64,000 nt of DNA from Triops longicaudatus. Lineage: Eukaryota; Arthropoda; Branchiopoda; Notostraca; Triopsidae. Positions within the stretch are counted from its first letter, which is position 1, and the number at the start of each line of letters is the position of its first letter. A program made the position numbers and the translations under genes. The stretch spans positions 106,154-170,153 of the forward strand of contig JAGQDJ010000118.1 of the NCBI GenBank assembly GCA_022885665.1. The letters are read 5' to 3'. The notes beneath the pieces were generated by a model that saw only the letters and a list, made by a program, of their open reading frames with translations, was not told the DNA's origin and ran no database searches. Shown one piece after another: positions 33,801 to 46,925 of the stretch.

Positions 33801-34575
33801 TTAGTAGAATAGGAATCCGTAATTTGAGTATGACGGCTAAGTCTGTGAATTAATCCCGTCCTATCTTCCTAGTTGGGAGATTGAGAAAGCAGGAACAAAA
33901 CTTTATAATTGGGAAATAGCCTGGTTATCCTACTGCGTTACCTTTGTACTGTGCTTGTGACTTTTCACAACCAAAAGATAATTTTTACTGATAAAAATTC
34001 CGTTATATCCGAAACAAGTACAATGATGAGAAAAAAAAATTACAGAGAATCACACAGAGATCTAACAAGGCTTTCCAGGGTGATTTGCTTTCATTAAATT
34101 GTGAAACAGGTCGTATAAAATTCGCTATTGAAAGCCTTTCAATATTCTGCAATGTCTCGATGCTGGTTTCCCCTTGATTAGCTCTAAGAGGCTTCAAGCC
34201 ATTCGTTATTAAAGTGAAAGGTAAACTGCTAAGCTTGAAAGCGTTTTATTCGTAAGTTTAATGTAAAAATGGTATGATTTAGTTGTGTTAATATTGCCAA
34301 GAGCGAAATGTTAAATTATAGCGAAATTGCACAAAATCTACTTACACTTCTAATTTTTTCTATGTAAAAATATTTGACTAATTTCATCATTGGAGAAAAA
34401 AGATTAGGAGCATGCGGATTTCTTACAATCCCCTTCGAGGATTCGGAAAGTTTCTCATGGTTTGTTCGCAAAATGCAGAGTATTGAATAGGTTTACATTT
34501 CCCGTCCCACCTTCACCTTGTTACCGAGTAGTTCCAACTCCTTCACCAATGAATGGAGGTAAATCAGCTTTAAGA

Positions 34576-35657
34576 AGCCTGATTAGACCTCTGTATGTTT
34601 CCCTGTACAGTTTTTTTCTCACAACAATACAATGTGTGTACTGTACTGAGCAAAAAGAAAGTTTACAGAAGATACCACAAGAGGTCTAAGTAGGCCTTTC
34701 GAGGCTGATTAGGAGGAGCTTAGAAGGAGGTGGAACCAGTTGATTATAAGGTGAAAGGCCGCGAAATATAAAAGCATACGGTGCAAATAACTACTCTATG
34801 TGTACTCGAAATGTAGAAGCATTACTATGGCATGATTAGACCTCTGTGACTTGCTATGTAAATTTTCTTGCTCAGTACAGCACTTTCGTCCGTCTCGTCT
34901 TGCTGTTTGTTGACAACTGTCTCTCTTGTACAACTACTAACTAAAAAAAGGTCCGAAGTCAAGGTCTGCTTCCCTAGTTAGTCGAATAATCCAAAAACTT
35001 ATGCCAAGGCTTTTCCCCCAACCTATTAAAGGTCATTTAGTCGAGGTCATGAAGTCACATATGTTGTCATTGGTCAAGTCCTTGATCAACCTTTCCAGAT
35101 TTACTTTCATCCTGAACAAATTTTAATATTAATTTTATTAGTTTCGTTTGATTCTCATCCTGTTTCACCAGTGTTTATTTCTCACACGTAGCTTCTGTTT
35201 TCTATGGGAGGGATAGAATGGATGTGCTTCCTCATTGGTTGGTCAAAATTCCGCATTCGCTATACGAGATTTTGAGCTCAACTTTTGCGAAGTTGCGGAC
35301 AAAGGCTTTCGAACTCTCCTCGGGGGTACAAAGTGTGTTAGAGGGTCACCCCCACACCACCCCAATTTTGATTTTGTAATGGTGAGGATAGGCGAAAGCA
35401 AAATGTCCAGTATAACTGCACACAGACCCAGACCCCCAACCCCGAACTGAAATCCTGGTTACGGGCCTGCCCCCTATACAGACGAACAACCGCTAGAAAA
35501 TTTTTGGATTCTCAATAGAGCTTATAGTATGAATTTACTTTCACTTCAAAACTCTTAGAGTTCGTAGTCTCTTCACGCCTAATGAAGCTTACGCGGCCTC
35601 GGAAGGCCTAGTTAGACTAGTTTGATTTGCTGTGTAAATATTTTTCCACAGTACAGT
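34576..35657 (+). repeat. Three local copies of a short unit
   Basis: Units at 34576-34617, 34826-34881 and 35606-35657 share a gttagac / gattagacctctgt start, ttgct.tgtaaat in the last two, and a cagtacag / ctgtacag end, spaced by a few hundred bases. Confidence 0.4.
35437..35472 (+). repeat. Isolated CCTGGTTACGGGCC-type transposon end
   Basis: The sequence tgaaatcctggttacgggcc reproduces the right end of the 26.6-kb miniature element. A C-rich stretch precedes it, but no matching left end was found. Confidence 0.35.
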
Positions 35658-36243
35658 AATGTAAATTATGCCTCCAAATTTAAACCAACGCATGGCAGTT
35701 TCGATTTTTCGAAGACCCGTGAAATCGCATAGTTAGGGTGTCACATGAGAGACGGAACATAGGTACCATGTTAGAGCTTGTGTCATGAAAGTTAAAATGT
35801 CAAGAAAATTACTTGTAAATGCGTCTTACGAAACAGAGTCGCTGCGTTCGGAAGTGCTAATAATGGGCCTATGCCAAACCTAATATTGTTTTTACATTAT
35901 AACAAGGTGCTTACTTTCAACGCACGGAGAGCCGTTTGCGAGCTCGAAGTTGTTTTCATTTTTTTTTTAATTATTTCCATTTTACATGAAAGTTTCTTGA
36001 AATACAGAAGAAGCACATAGAAAAGGATTTTTATTCATGTAACCAGTTTAACGATTGATACTCGCAGCTGAAAAGGAGACATGTGCAAAAAAGGCAACAG
36101 AGAAGCAAGGAAAGGAAGCCATTCACTCACCCAAGGCCACATTTGAGCAGGAATTTAGCTGGAAACTTGACTTGGGCGATCTTTTGCCACGGTCGTAGCC
36201 GGTACTACGAGCATGGAAAAGCTGTAGCCGAAGTTATACTAAC

Positions 36244-36322
36244 CGGAAGTCTGCTCTTTACGGGCCGCCAGCTGTGCGGCGAGAGCCGCTTTGATAACCT
36301 CGGGCCAAAACGGAGGTCTTGT
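36244..36322 (-). other. Exon-like 79-nt segment
   Basis: On the minus strand, acceptor tttttcactag|acaaga and donor ttccg|gttagt bracket one open frame reading RPPFWPEVIKAALAAQLAAR then KEQTS. The region is GC-richer than its surroundings. A plus-strand frame is also open across 36083-36346. No family recognised and no partner exon could be joined in phase. Confidence 0.25.
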
Positions 36323-37996
36323 CTAGTGAAAAAACGGGCTCTTTGAATGTATGAACACAGAAACTTGCTTGTGGAAGCTGTACCACCACAACCACCAGCC
36401 ATTACCTCCCTTGAAAAATGTTATATTTTTTTGTGACAAGGAAGACAACAAAATGGGAATGTGACTGGGAGACTTGACTCGCATTGGCTTGTATCCAGGA
36501 ATATTACAGTTTCAGCCGTATACGTGTCATTGAGGATGTCGTTTATCGCCTCGTCACGTACTACACAGTACGAGATACTTCCACAAAGGTTATAAAATTA
36601 TACATTTAGTTGGAGCACGATGGAGTCAATGGTAAACGAATTTCTTTTTTCTTAAAGATAACAGTCAGTAAATGAGGCTTAGGAGTGTGACGAAAACAGT
36701 CGCTCGACTTAAGACGAGTTCACATTTACGAGGCCCAAAGATGGTGGGATTTCATGCATAAATACATTGTGCTGACATAGAAGTTTCAAACATCGACTTC
36801 GTTACATATGTTCAGATTATTTTGCGGGATCTTGCTAACTATAAACGCTGGCTTATGACGAAAGCCTAACTCACGAAAAAACAGCAATGGCAATGGAAAC
36901 TGGTCAGTTGTGGTTCGAATCATTTAAGCTACATTTCTATTTTTTCCTTTTATACCGAAACAATTGACAAACCTATAAAAGTGAGCAAACGTTACTAACG
37001 AATTATTTAGTAACCTATTATAGGTCGATATTAAAAAGAATTTATAATAATGTACCAAAAGTATTTTTTTGGTGAATATAGGGCGTTTTTCCTCAAACCC
37101 ATTTCTCTTGGAACCACCACCCACGCCTACAGAACTATTACTCATATGGACCCAGCAGCATCACGTTATTATTTGCCAAATTATAAAGATCTACATACAT
37201 ACATATACATACATTTTCGAAACCACAGTTCCACATCACTGGAGTCATGGTTCGAGCAAGCTTAGGAGTACTCTCCAATGAGCCCCATCTTGGGCCACGG
37301 ACATTAGTTCGGAGGGTGGAATGCCGAGCCTCTCGTAACAAAGGTTGGTAGAATAAGTCTTACCTCCTTATTATCCAAAAATAAGGAGTTGCGCACACAA
37401 TATCTTTCCTTTTGTTCCATGTTTGCTTCACATTTTAATTTCGTGACAAAAAATAAACGTGGCTATTGGCATTATTAGTATTTCTTCGACGGCGAAAGGT
37501 GATAGAGAAGGCTTTGAGCTTTTTTTCGGGTATGAGAACATTCAAGCACTCCCTAGGATTACATTACTCTGATTTTCTAGTGTCAAAGCTAATTATCAAA
37601 GATCCTATTCATATAGGCAAAGCCATTCAGCATTCAGAGAGATCCAGCTGCGGGCTTTTAAATGTTTTTATAAAAAGCGAAATATTAAGTTATTCACAAT
37701 TCAATATTAAGAAGTAGGTTTACGACACATCACATTGGCTTAAAACGGGACCGTCAATTATATCCGAAATTTCTATTTTTGAATCGTGAACATAAGCGAA
37801 ACCAATATGTCCAATAAAATTGCATATTGACTATGAACCGAAATCCTGGGTCTGCTTATATTTAAGGCATCATTTGATTCATTTAGATAGCACAGTTTCC
37901 TGTGGATTAACTGTTAAGTCAATGAGAGCTTTGTTTGTTTGTTTTTTCAAGAAATGACGTAGGTTCTTACCTTTTTCCTAAGTCGAATGCTCAAAC

Positions 37997-38159
37997 CAGG
38001 GGCGCCGCGAGAGGGTTTTCTGTGTGGGTGAAGCTCTTAATTCTATGGACTGTATTTGACGATTTTACCGACTCGAGTACTATACTTCTTTACCGAACCG
38101 GCTCCTAACCAATTACTGGGGGGGTGCACCACCAACCCCCTCCCCTCGCGACACCCCTG
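37997..38159. mobile_element. Miniature inverted-repeat element (163 bp)
   Basis: Starts caggggcgccgcgagagggt and ends with the inverted ccctcccctcgcgacacccctg. Inside the right end is a G-run then a C-run (gggggggtgcaccaccaacc). No target duplication is evident and no coding sequence is present. Confidence 0.65.
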
Positions 38160-38467
38160 TTTCTAACGATGCTTTTCGTTGCTTTGTGCTTGCATTTAGA
38201 GAAGCTAGATCGTCTAACGCCGTTCTGGATGAAGCTTAACTATACTTCCCTTCAAATGGTCATTACTCATTCCTCCTGGGGCAAGTGACATTTATTGTGA
38301 CATATGTTACACAATTGTTGTAAAGAATGGCAGCTTTCCATCTAATTGTTTGCGAAGAACGACTGATTAGGCGGCGGAAAGTTACCTCGCATTTTTTACA
38401 GGAAAAGTAACACTCTCTGTTTTATTGTCTTTAGTATATACAGTAAACCACCATCTAAACATTAGAA

Positions 38468-38516
38468 TGGTTCCGCGAAAACTGAGCCACGTTTTACATG
38501 TGTGAGGAAGGGACGC
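38468..38516 (-). repeat. Short repeat shared with 29089-29150
   Basis: Inverted copy of the 29.1-kb sequence. Immediately upstream, tacagtaaaccaccatc has the TA-CAGT form of pogo/Tigger ends, but no partner end was found. Confidence 0.45.
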
Positions 38517-39484
38517 TTTCGATGCTCTTAGAAAATTTATTTTTATGGAGTTACGAAAAATTTTTAGTAAAAAATCTAATTTTAATTTGCATACATATAG
38601 AGTTACCAATTCATCCGAGCAATTTTTGAAATGTAGTTTTCACTATAAGCCTTTAAAAAAATTAACTAACCACAGAAATTAAAGTTGATTATGTACAACA
38701 TGACTCGTTTCATCAGTGTTCTGCTTTTGCAGATATGCTGTTGCGCTACGCAGTTTTGGATTTTAACGGCAGAGTATTTAGCGTTGTATTGAAGAAAAGC
38801 CAGAATATGTAGTTTTAAATTAGAGCCTAGTATTCTATGTACATTTTATGAAACATTTATTCAATATCCGATCACGTAAATGTGCAACCACGTAAAACGA
38901 AAACGCGTATATGGGCGTTCACTTTATACAGCCTTAGCTGTAAACAGTTATCCTTTGTAGTTAGAAAGTGTAATTCGGGGTTTTAGGGATGTTGTCTTTG
39001 AATCGTGATACTATCATTCCACATTTGCGGTTTTCTTTGATCGGGTAATATTTGTAGAACGTAAATATTGTATTTACTGTACTGCATAGTGTTGATTAAC
39101 TGGTACAGCGATAAATAATGCTGAAAGAACTGGATGGAAGTCCAAGTTAAGCATACAAACAATTGCTACAGATCTTTTTTACACTAATACATTATGTCAA
39201 TCGTTTTTTTAAAAAAAAGAAGTAAATCATTAATGCACTATGCTGTATTATCAAAGGCAGGGAATAGATTACTTTCTGTCTTTAGCAAAAACACGATTTC
39301 GATCACTTTTTTTCTCTTGAGATGTGAGCAATGAAGATTTGTGCCAAAGGAATGGCTGGGTTTGCATTCATCATGGAGTTCTTCTGTAATTGCTTTCAGT
39401 GTTTTTCCTTACCAGACTGACGCAGTCTTCGGAAAGGTAGCTTAATAAAGTACCTTTACCTTTCGAGTTGTCAACTTTATTCAG

Positions 39485-39748
39485 GAAGTTTGCGTGCACT
39501 CATTAGCTTCGAGAGGAAGTTTGGTGACAGTCGGCGAAGGGGCTGATGAACAGCTGTACTATTTGTTCATAAAAGACGAAAAGGTCGATCTTAAACTTCT
39601 TGGAAATCGTCCCTTCAGCTTCCACCAGCCCTACAGCTCTTTACTAAACATTTTTCGTGTCTCTTGCTCTCTGATCCTCATTTCTACATTTTTTTCAGTG
39701 TTGCGACTTGGTAGGGCTTCGCTTTTCGTAATTCCCCTGATAGTCTAA
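39485..39748 (+). other. Exon-like open segment
   Basis: Acceptor ctttattcag|gaagtt is followed by an open frame EVCVHSLASRGSLVTVGEGA, DEQLYYLFIKDEKVDLKLLG. The GSLVTVGEGADEQLYYL pattern loosely recalls the first strands of cyclic-nucleotide-binding folds, but key glycine and arginine positions of that family cannot be verified. No convincing donor. Confidence 0.2.
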
Positions 39749-41298
39749 AATTTCCGTGTGCAACAAAGGCAAATAACTCATAGAGCCTTAACTTTGATGA
39801 AAAACTCATTAGAAGAATAAGTAAAGACCATTAAGGAAAAGAGAGAGAACCGGCTGCGGAATATGAGCTTATTGCAGGCAGAAAATCTCAGTCGTCGCTT
39901 TTAAGTTTCACTCTCGTCCCGGGCACACGTAGAATAAATGGAAAACACCAACATAAAGCCATTTCTGTGCAAACTCTGAACTTATTAAAAAAAATGGCAA
40001 TGGTGTTGTCCGTCTTATACAAAGCTTTATGGTAGAAAGCTAAAAAAAATTAGGAGAAAAGACAGAGAGAAAAATCTCTAACGAGATCTCTTAAGTCGAA
40101 TGGTACTACTATAAAACGAAAGGATGCGAGATTTATTGCAGCCAAGGCTGACTCAGGAAAAGGCAAGAAGCAAATCTTAATTAGTTAGGTCTGACAAGTT
40201 GGCTGTAGCGCGCATTAGCGCAACGAAAGGAAGCGCTGAAAGGGAACATTCAGGGTCCGTTATATTTGTTTACCCCTTTCTATGTGTCTCCCCTCTTCGT
40301 GTGTGTATGTGTGTTTGTTGGCTCTTCTTTAACACGGTCCAAAGCCTTTAATTAAGCTCCGATGTCTCCTGTCCGATACATTTCGGCAGTCTTTCCTTGT
40401 GGCTGACATTACGGAAGACTAGAACAGTAAAAAAAGAAGGAGGAAGAAGGGGATTCGCGACAGAAAGGAAACAATTGAAGAGAACTGTTGAGTCAGAAAT
40501 GCATGACTGGGCTGCTGCGGATGTTTGAAGTCGGGGTTGGAAGGAAAGAATGGGCAGGAGACAATACTGCATTGGCTTCGCCGGAGGCGAGAAGACCCAA
40601 TTTGGTGGAAACACAGCAATATGAGAGATGCTTTTGAAAAGCGCACCAGTTGGATTAGACATGAATTATGGCGAGGTCATCATTTTGGCCACAGGTTTGC
40701 TTTTTTACCCGAATTACTTTCAGCTATTGATTTTGCCACGTTATGACCGAAACAATTTCCCCGTCCTCCAGCAAAACTGCTCCCTTATTTAAATGCTTCG
40801 GCTATTACTTCCACTACCATGGTCGTAAGAAGTCGCCCCCCTTATTTTCCCTTCCCTCGCTACCCATCACGTACCCTCCCTTGTATACTAAAACTACCCA
40901 CTTCGCTCTAATCCACCTATGGCTTGCAGCATGTAAGTTTTACAGTGACTTTTTGCACCTCCTACTCCTGCGAAAGAAGCGTGTAAACTACAATTATTGT
41001 TTATTTCAGGTGTTACCTCGACGTTGGTCAGAAAAAGCTGCCCCTCCAACTGAAACCTGCTATTTTTTACTTCAGTCAACATGACATACTTCACGTTAGT
41101 TACACACGCATGTTAGTTCGCCACCTCTGCCCACTCCTTGCCCTTTCCCAGGATTGTTCGTTCAAAGCACATAGTCTGTCAGCATATTTTTTTTCCTATT
41201 GCTTTCTGGACATTTTTCACCAGTTATCCCCCTTTCGCAACCTGCCGAGGAGTTTTGTCATTCTTTTGTTTTGTATGATTTCAGCAACTAAAACAAAC

Positions 41299-41344
41299 AC
41301 AACAGCAATTACAGAAGTAGAGTAACTTCTGTGATTGCTGTTGT
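41299..41344. other. Near-perfect 20-bp hairpin
   Basis: acaacagcaattacagaagt and acttctgtgattgctgttgt are inverted with a 6-nt loop (agagta). The single mismatch is a T/G, which would pair as G-U in RNA on the plus strand. No coding frame explains it. Confidence 0.7.
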
Positions 41345-42579
41345 CACATTGGCAGTCATCTAGGGTTTATATTCCTTTTCTTTTCTTTAATAAGAACATT
41401 TTTTCCTAAGGACAGAAGTCACAAATAGCATAAGTTACTTTGGTGCGAAAAATGGAGAGACACCAATTTTGGCAAGAGCGAGAGTATGATACAACGGGGG
41501 ATTTAGTGATAAATCATGTGTAATTATTTATTTTGACTCATTTCACCAAGTCAAGTGCACTTCAGTTTCGTTATTGCAATGACGGATTGAAATTCCCATG
41601 TGGCCCAATGCTAACTAATCATGCAGTGTCCCCTGTTCACTCTGTTTACGCAGCAAGTAAAGCTTTTATTACTGTATTGGCTAGGAAATCAGTTCACAAA
41701 ACTATGTCGTGCCACACACGGCAAGTTTACTTTGATGTAGGCTTGACGTAGTTTTAGATTCTCTCGTTAACTCGTTTAGCCAAGGTCGTAGGGGCCGGGA
41801 GGGACTCGGAAGAGGGGGCGCCCATACGATTTGCAAATGCGGGGCAATACTCCTTGACGTTCGTATGTAAATCGTGGAGAGCAATAGAGATAGCTTCGTT
41901 CTGTCGTTTAGCCAAGAAAATGCTAGAAAGGGAGGAATGTCAGTTCTTTGGTATGACGAGTTTCGCCTGATTTTATAAAATATTTTAATATTGGCGTCAG
42001 CTTTGGATCTGGAGTCAATGTTTCGAAAAAGTTTGGAACCAGTGCGTAATAATGGAGAAATTTGGACTAATTGTACACTAAATTAATTTCTATCATACAA
42101 AAAGAACCAAAATAACTGTCAAAAACGAAACTTCTACTACAGCAACAATTGCAATTAAAAATTACGTTAAATTAGATCGGTAAATACAATTTACGATCTG
42201 TAATTACTGTTACTAATAAACACTTAAAATCTCCCATCATAGAGTCTAATGAAGTAAAAGGGAATCTAATCATGAATGTTACATTGTGCAGGTCTTGGTT
42301 TTCCGTCACATACATTACTGCACTTATCTACTATCTTCGCTGTTTACCTGAATTAGTGCCTGATGCAGTGTAAAGATCTACTCCAATATTGTTCTTTGTT
42401 AGACATTCTTTTATGCTTTGACCCAATATTATTTTTAGTCCGTTCATGTAATAGTTTTCGCCCATTACCCAAAATTGCCTATAACAAATCCTTCATTAGC
42501 AAAATGTATTCAAAATAAGAATGATAAAATAAAAACCAAAGTTTACGAAGTTTTAATAGCAAGTTTTTCTTCCGATAGG

Positions 42580-42650
42580 CTCCGTTACCCACAAACTTAA
42601 AAGACTTTTACCCTATTTTTGGAAATTTACCCACTATTGAGAAGCAGTGA
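42580..42650 (-). repeat. Dispersed repeat D, copy 2
   Basis: The reverse complement begins tcactgcttctcaatagtgg and ends tgggtaacgg, matching the copy in GTF3C3 intron 3. It abuts another hAT-like end at 42656. Confidence 0.6.
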
Positions 42651-42655
42651 TTTAG

Positions 42656-42730
42656 AAAGGTCCAAACTGCGGCCCTGGGGCCGTCTCCTGAAGGTCTTCT
42701 ATCCGGCCCCCGACCACTTTGACCAAAAAT
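42656..42730 (+). mobile_element. hAT-like non-autonomous element end
   Basis: The block aaaggtccaaactgcggccc, followed by GGGGCCG and a second ATCCGGCCCCCGACCACTTT run, is typical of terminal sequence of short hAT-derived repeats common in animal genomes. No transposase or opposite end was found. Confidence 0.45.
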
Positions 42731-43945
42731 CCCGAATATTCTTTCATTAATCGTAGTATTTCTTTTTATTGTTATTTATTAAAGAAAAATAATGTTAGAC
42801 TTTTCAGACTGATAAGCTCTACACAACGTGCAAACTAGGCTACTGAATAAAAATCAGGACAGGGGACTTCGTGGTGCTTTCTTTCTATTTAGTACCAGAA
42901 TAAGTCCCAGACCGCACGCCTTCCAGAGGCCAGGACCACTTTCAGCAGTTAGAGGCAATGTGCATAGTGCACCTTTTCTGACAGTATTTTTCCTCACCAC
43001 TGTACACAAAATTTTCCAGCAGATTCTGGTTTGAAACTTTACCCGTAATTGGATTAAATGACAGTTTCATTGGCATAAATTCCCAAATCCAATGCAGTGA
43101 CTTTAAAAGAAAATTACTGAAGTTGCTTTTTAGCTGCCAAAAATAACATACGATTCTTATGACAGCATCCTGGAATTTTTTGAAACTCAATGAACTTTAC
43201 TTACCCTAGTCTAATTAGTGGAAAATAGCGATCTAACTCGATTGATTTTTCACCACACCTACTACCCTCTTACGATAACGGTTGCCAAATTGGAAAACCC
43301 GCTGAAAACCTGAGCTGCGAATACGGAAATACCTGTTATTTGGAAATAGGGAGAGCGATCTGAAATGTTTTCGAACATGTTCCAGTCCGCATCTTTCAAA
43401 TCAACAAATTTATAGAGCGCAAATTACTTCACCTTCAGCGGCAGTTATTCGCTTACATTCTGAGCGTAAGAGCTTAACGTTCCGGTACAGTTACAGTGCT
43501 TATGGCCAATGACATTGGGAGTTTCAGACAATTTTTCAATCAAAACGAAATCATTTGCAAAGCTTTTTCAGTAGTAAAAATCTTCCTTCGATGGAAGAAT
43601 AACTCATCTTTAAAATTTTCTCAAAAAATGCCTCAGTTGATTTCGAGCGCACTTTGTTCGCGCTTTCAAATGTTGCTAGCTCTCTCTATGCCACCACACC
43701 CAACATATTTTTGGGATGATTTTTGTAGTAATTTCGCTGCAAATGGATGAGTTAGTTTTATTTGTGAAGGTCTTGCAACTCGAGTTTGCCTTTAAGCATT
43801 ATAACTCCAAAATAGCTCATCAAGATTTAATATCACAAACTAGTCTAAGAAATTCCTTGTGTGAGGATATTGAGAAAGTTACATATCCGAATTATCTGAA
43901 AGTGCGAGATGTTTGAGTTCAATTTTGAGAATAGCCATTTTTCAG

Positions 43946-44036
43946 GAAAGAGCTCGAAAATATATCGTAAAAAAGATGGATTCATACTCGAAGTACAATA
44001 ATAATATAGAATTTACTTCGTACGGCTCCCGTTTAG
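43946..44036 (+). other. Exon-like 91-nt segment
   Basis: Acceptor atttttcag|gaaaga and donor gtttag|gtactt bracket an open frame reading ERARKYIVKKMDSYSKYNNN then IEFTSYGSRL. The frame stays open past the donor to 44140. Unrecognised. Confidence 0.2.
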
Positions 44037-44140
44037 GTACTTACGTAGTTTTGCGGCCTGCAAAGGCTTATAAGTTGGACAGTTCTGATTTAGAGAGTGG
44101 AGAAAGCGTAGCGCGTATTGAACGCCAGTGCAATTGTTAA

Positions 44141-46549
44141 TAATTTGCCTCAGCGCAGTGAACTTTCACTTGGTATTTGCACTAGCACAGACAGCTGAAT
44201 GAAAACTGGGGTAATTCGTAACACAGTTGAAAGAGATATGTCAAAAGACTGTTTTGGCAAAAGTTACCCCTAATCCCAGAATCCGTGCCATGAATAAATG
44301 GGATTGGTACTTTGGCTTGGAGCTTTGAAACAACCATTATCGAGGGCAGATACTTCCGTTGCCAAAATCTTCTTAGAAAAGGGCTAGATTGTGTAAGCCG
44401 AATAGTTTGCCAAGAAGCAAGATTTTTTGAATAATTTTTCTTAAAAGATATTTTATGTTACTCGCTTATATTTCCTTTTTATCTTTTAGCGTCACAGTAG
44501 TAGCCCGATACGCGCTATTGTCAGTAAATGTTATACACAGCGTAAAAGCTTTTATTTTTATATTATTTCCCACAAAGAGAAGGGGAGGGAAAACATTTTT
44601 AGTCATGCTTTCGGAAGCTTTAAAGTCTTTATCAAGTATGTGTAACACTTTCAAGTGGCAGCTACGACTACGTAGTTTGTTGTACACGTTCTTCACGCCT
44701 TTAAGGAAGGGCTGGGAAAAAATTTGATTTACTAGAAACTGCGCCTCTCTACGTGCTCCCTTAACTTGAATGACTAATGTTTGTCCCCCTCTTTCGCCCT
44801 GTTCTTTGCGAGTAACATTTTGATTAGAGCACAAGCCCTGTTAGTAAGGCGAGTCCTAGTACTTTCAAGAAAAAAGAAGTAGAGATGAAGAAAGAAAATA
44901 AAATATTGAAGGGAAATAGTAAATAAAGGAAAAGAACTATTTAAAAGAAAAGCTCGCAAAAGAGATGCTGGAAATGTAGAGCGACGAACAGGAGTTCGCC
45001 TGAAGTCAGATTGTTGGGTTTTGCCGAGGTTTTTAGCCAAATTAGTTTCCCTAGGCTGTGTTTGGTTGCTTGTGAATGTGTTGTGTACCTGACGAATCTT
45101 TTCTTTTCCGCTGGCTTGCTAGCTTTCCCTATACGTGGGTGCATAAACAACCCGAACAATTGATCCATCTCATTATGTGTGGCAACACCCCATGTTCGGA
45201 TAATGCGGCACCAAATCTTCGTGCATGTTGGCGGTCCAAGCTATTTCTTTCGTTTGAGAGAGTGAATGTAAATGTGTTAAGTCTTTCAGTAAATTGGTTG
45301 GCACACATTCGTTAACAATGAATTCTCCAGAAAGTCTGTTTTCATGTTTTTACATCATTAGGTAGGATTAGGTTTGCTTAGTCGTTGTTAAAACAATTTG
45401 AGGTTTCAGGCAGGAAGAGACTCTTGAATAAGGAAGGTTGAGATATGTGACGCATCAAATGGATGTATCTTTTAGTAGGACTGCGATTTCCTCGGCATTT
45501 TTCGACCATTATTGGTTTTGTTAGTTATTTTCATTGTTTTTATTTATAATCACCGGTGTGAGCTGAGCTCACTGCCGTAGGATGGCACATATTGAATTGG
45601 ATGGAAATTTTAATAAGGTTGAATTCCACTGAATTCCACTGAGTTACAATTACGTTATGGAGAGTAATGTAACTGGTTACATGGAGAGGTTTCGGGGGCA
45701 ATTGTTGCTGGAAACTGTTCAAGATGAGAGGACATTTTTATTTTAGCCCTTGCTTAATTTTAACAGTGAATTCACTTTCAGCGGGAAGCTATTGACATCT
45801 GTTAAAAATCTTTATGTATTGTCGTGTACTTTGCATTTAGCTAGGGAGCGAAGTAATATTGCTCTTTGTTACATTTTTCACAATTGTAAAAAAGGTGGCG
45901 TAACTCCTGTCTGGGGGTGTTCGTTGCAATTAAAAAAAGTATTTATTATTTTTATTATTATTTTTCATTTTTACCTATCATTTCCTTTTTTCTATGTATT
46001 GGAAACGAGCTAAAGTAAGGTTTGCAGCCTGAAGAAACTATTGGAGAAGCACAGCTACCAACATAAAGAACCTTATGGTGCAATCAAGGGCCTTTCGGAA
46101 GAAATTCTAACAAAATCCTCTTTGCCTCTGGCAATCTGTATCCCGCAAGAATTGATTTTCCTCAGAATTGTTGTCTACTAGACGTAAGTTTCTGATGAAA
46201 TCCTCAAAGTTCCACCCAATTACATTGCTTAAGTAATGCTTGTAATAAATTAGAATAATTGATTGATATAATTTATTAAGAAATAGGACCAAGTAAGTGG
46301 AAAGGGCGCTAATTTAAAAAGGGAGATAAACTTGCCAGAAATTGCGCTACACACGGTACTTCACTATCAAAAGTTCTGTTGCTTCAAAACTGAATCAAAG
46401 CAAGTATCGTACTCAAAAAGTGCTTCGAAACGTGGGTAAATTATCCCAAATTAAGGAGAAGCTGTGCACAAAGCGCGAACTTGAGGATACGTGTGGAAAT
46501 GTGTGAAAAAATGGTGTTTTCCTGCTATTCTCTGTTTTTCTAGTCCCCT
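44141..46549. other. Intergenic, nothing assignable
   Basis: Short unrelated frames on both strands, including a 122-codon minus frame at 44466-44834, and a small tandem gaattccact duplication near 45625. No gene supported. Confidence 0.5.
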
Positions 46550-46925
46550 TTATGTAGCTTAGTTTAACCCAACTAAATTAATTGAGCCTTTTCGATCCTA
46601 AGTTAGCCTAATCAAACCTAACCTGGTAACTTGAAATGTTTATTTTATTTTCGCTGCATTGAATTCCCCGTCATTTCATCGTAATAGGCGCAAGCCAAGT
46701 CAATAAATAAAATACAATAAAAAACGAAACTAACCTGGCAAATGCTATCTTAAGCTAACTTCACTTATTCTATCTTTACCTACTTTAATCAAAACTAACC
46801 TAACGGAAATTATCTGAATCTAAGTTTACTAACCTTATCTTTTCTAAGCCTTTATTAGCCTTACACTTTTATACTAACTTTACTTAACCTAACATAATTT
46901 CGTCTAATGTAACTGAACTTAAACG
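46550..46925. repeat. Degenerate TAACCTA tract
   Basis: Interrupted runs of ttagcctaatcaaacctaac, aactaacctaacgg and tacttaacctaacataat, broken by a retroelement-like tail. Related tracts lie at 15358-15390, 48180-48245, 53950-54170, 56700-56950, 57830-57990 and, reversed, 62640-62725. Confidence 0.65.
46676..46728 (+). repeat. Retroelement-like 3' tail, second copy
   Basis: catcgtaataggcgcaagcc followed by aagtcaataaataaa and an A-rich tail, the same order as at 30.95 kb. Confidence 0.4.

Noticed and set aside
40348..41084. Overlapping 104- and 113-codon frames on both strands
   Set aside because: Low-complexity, Ser/Pro/Phe-rich, no splice context; look like chance frames.
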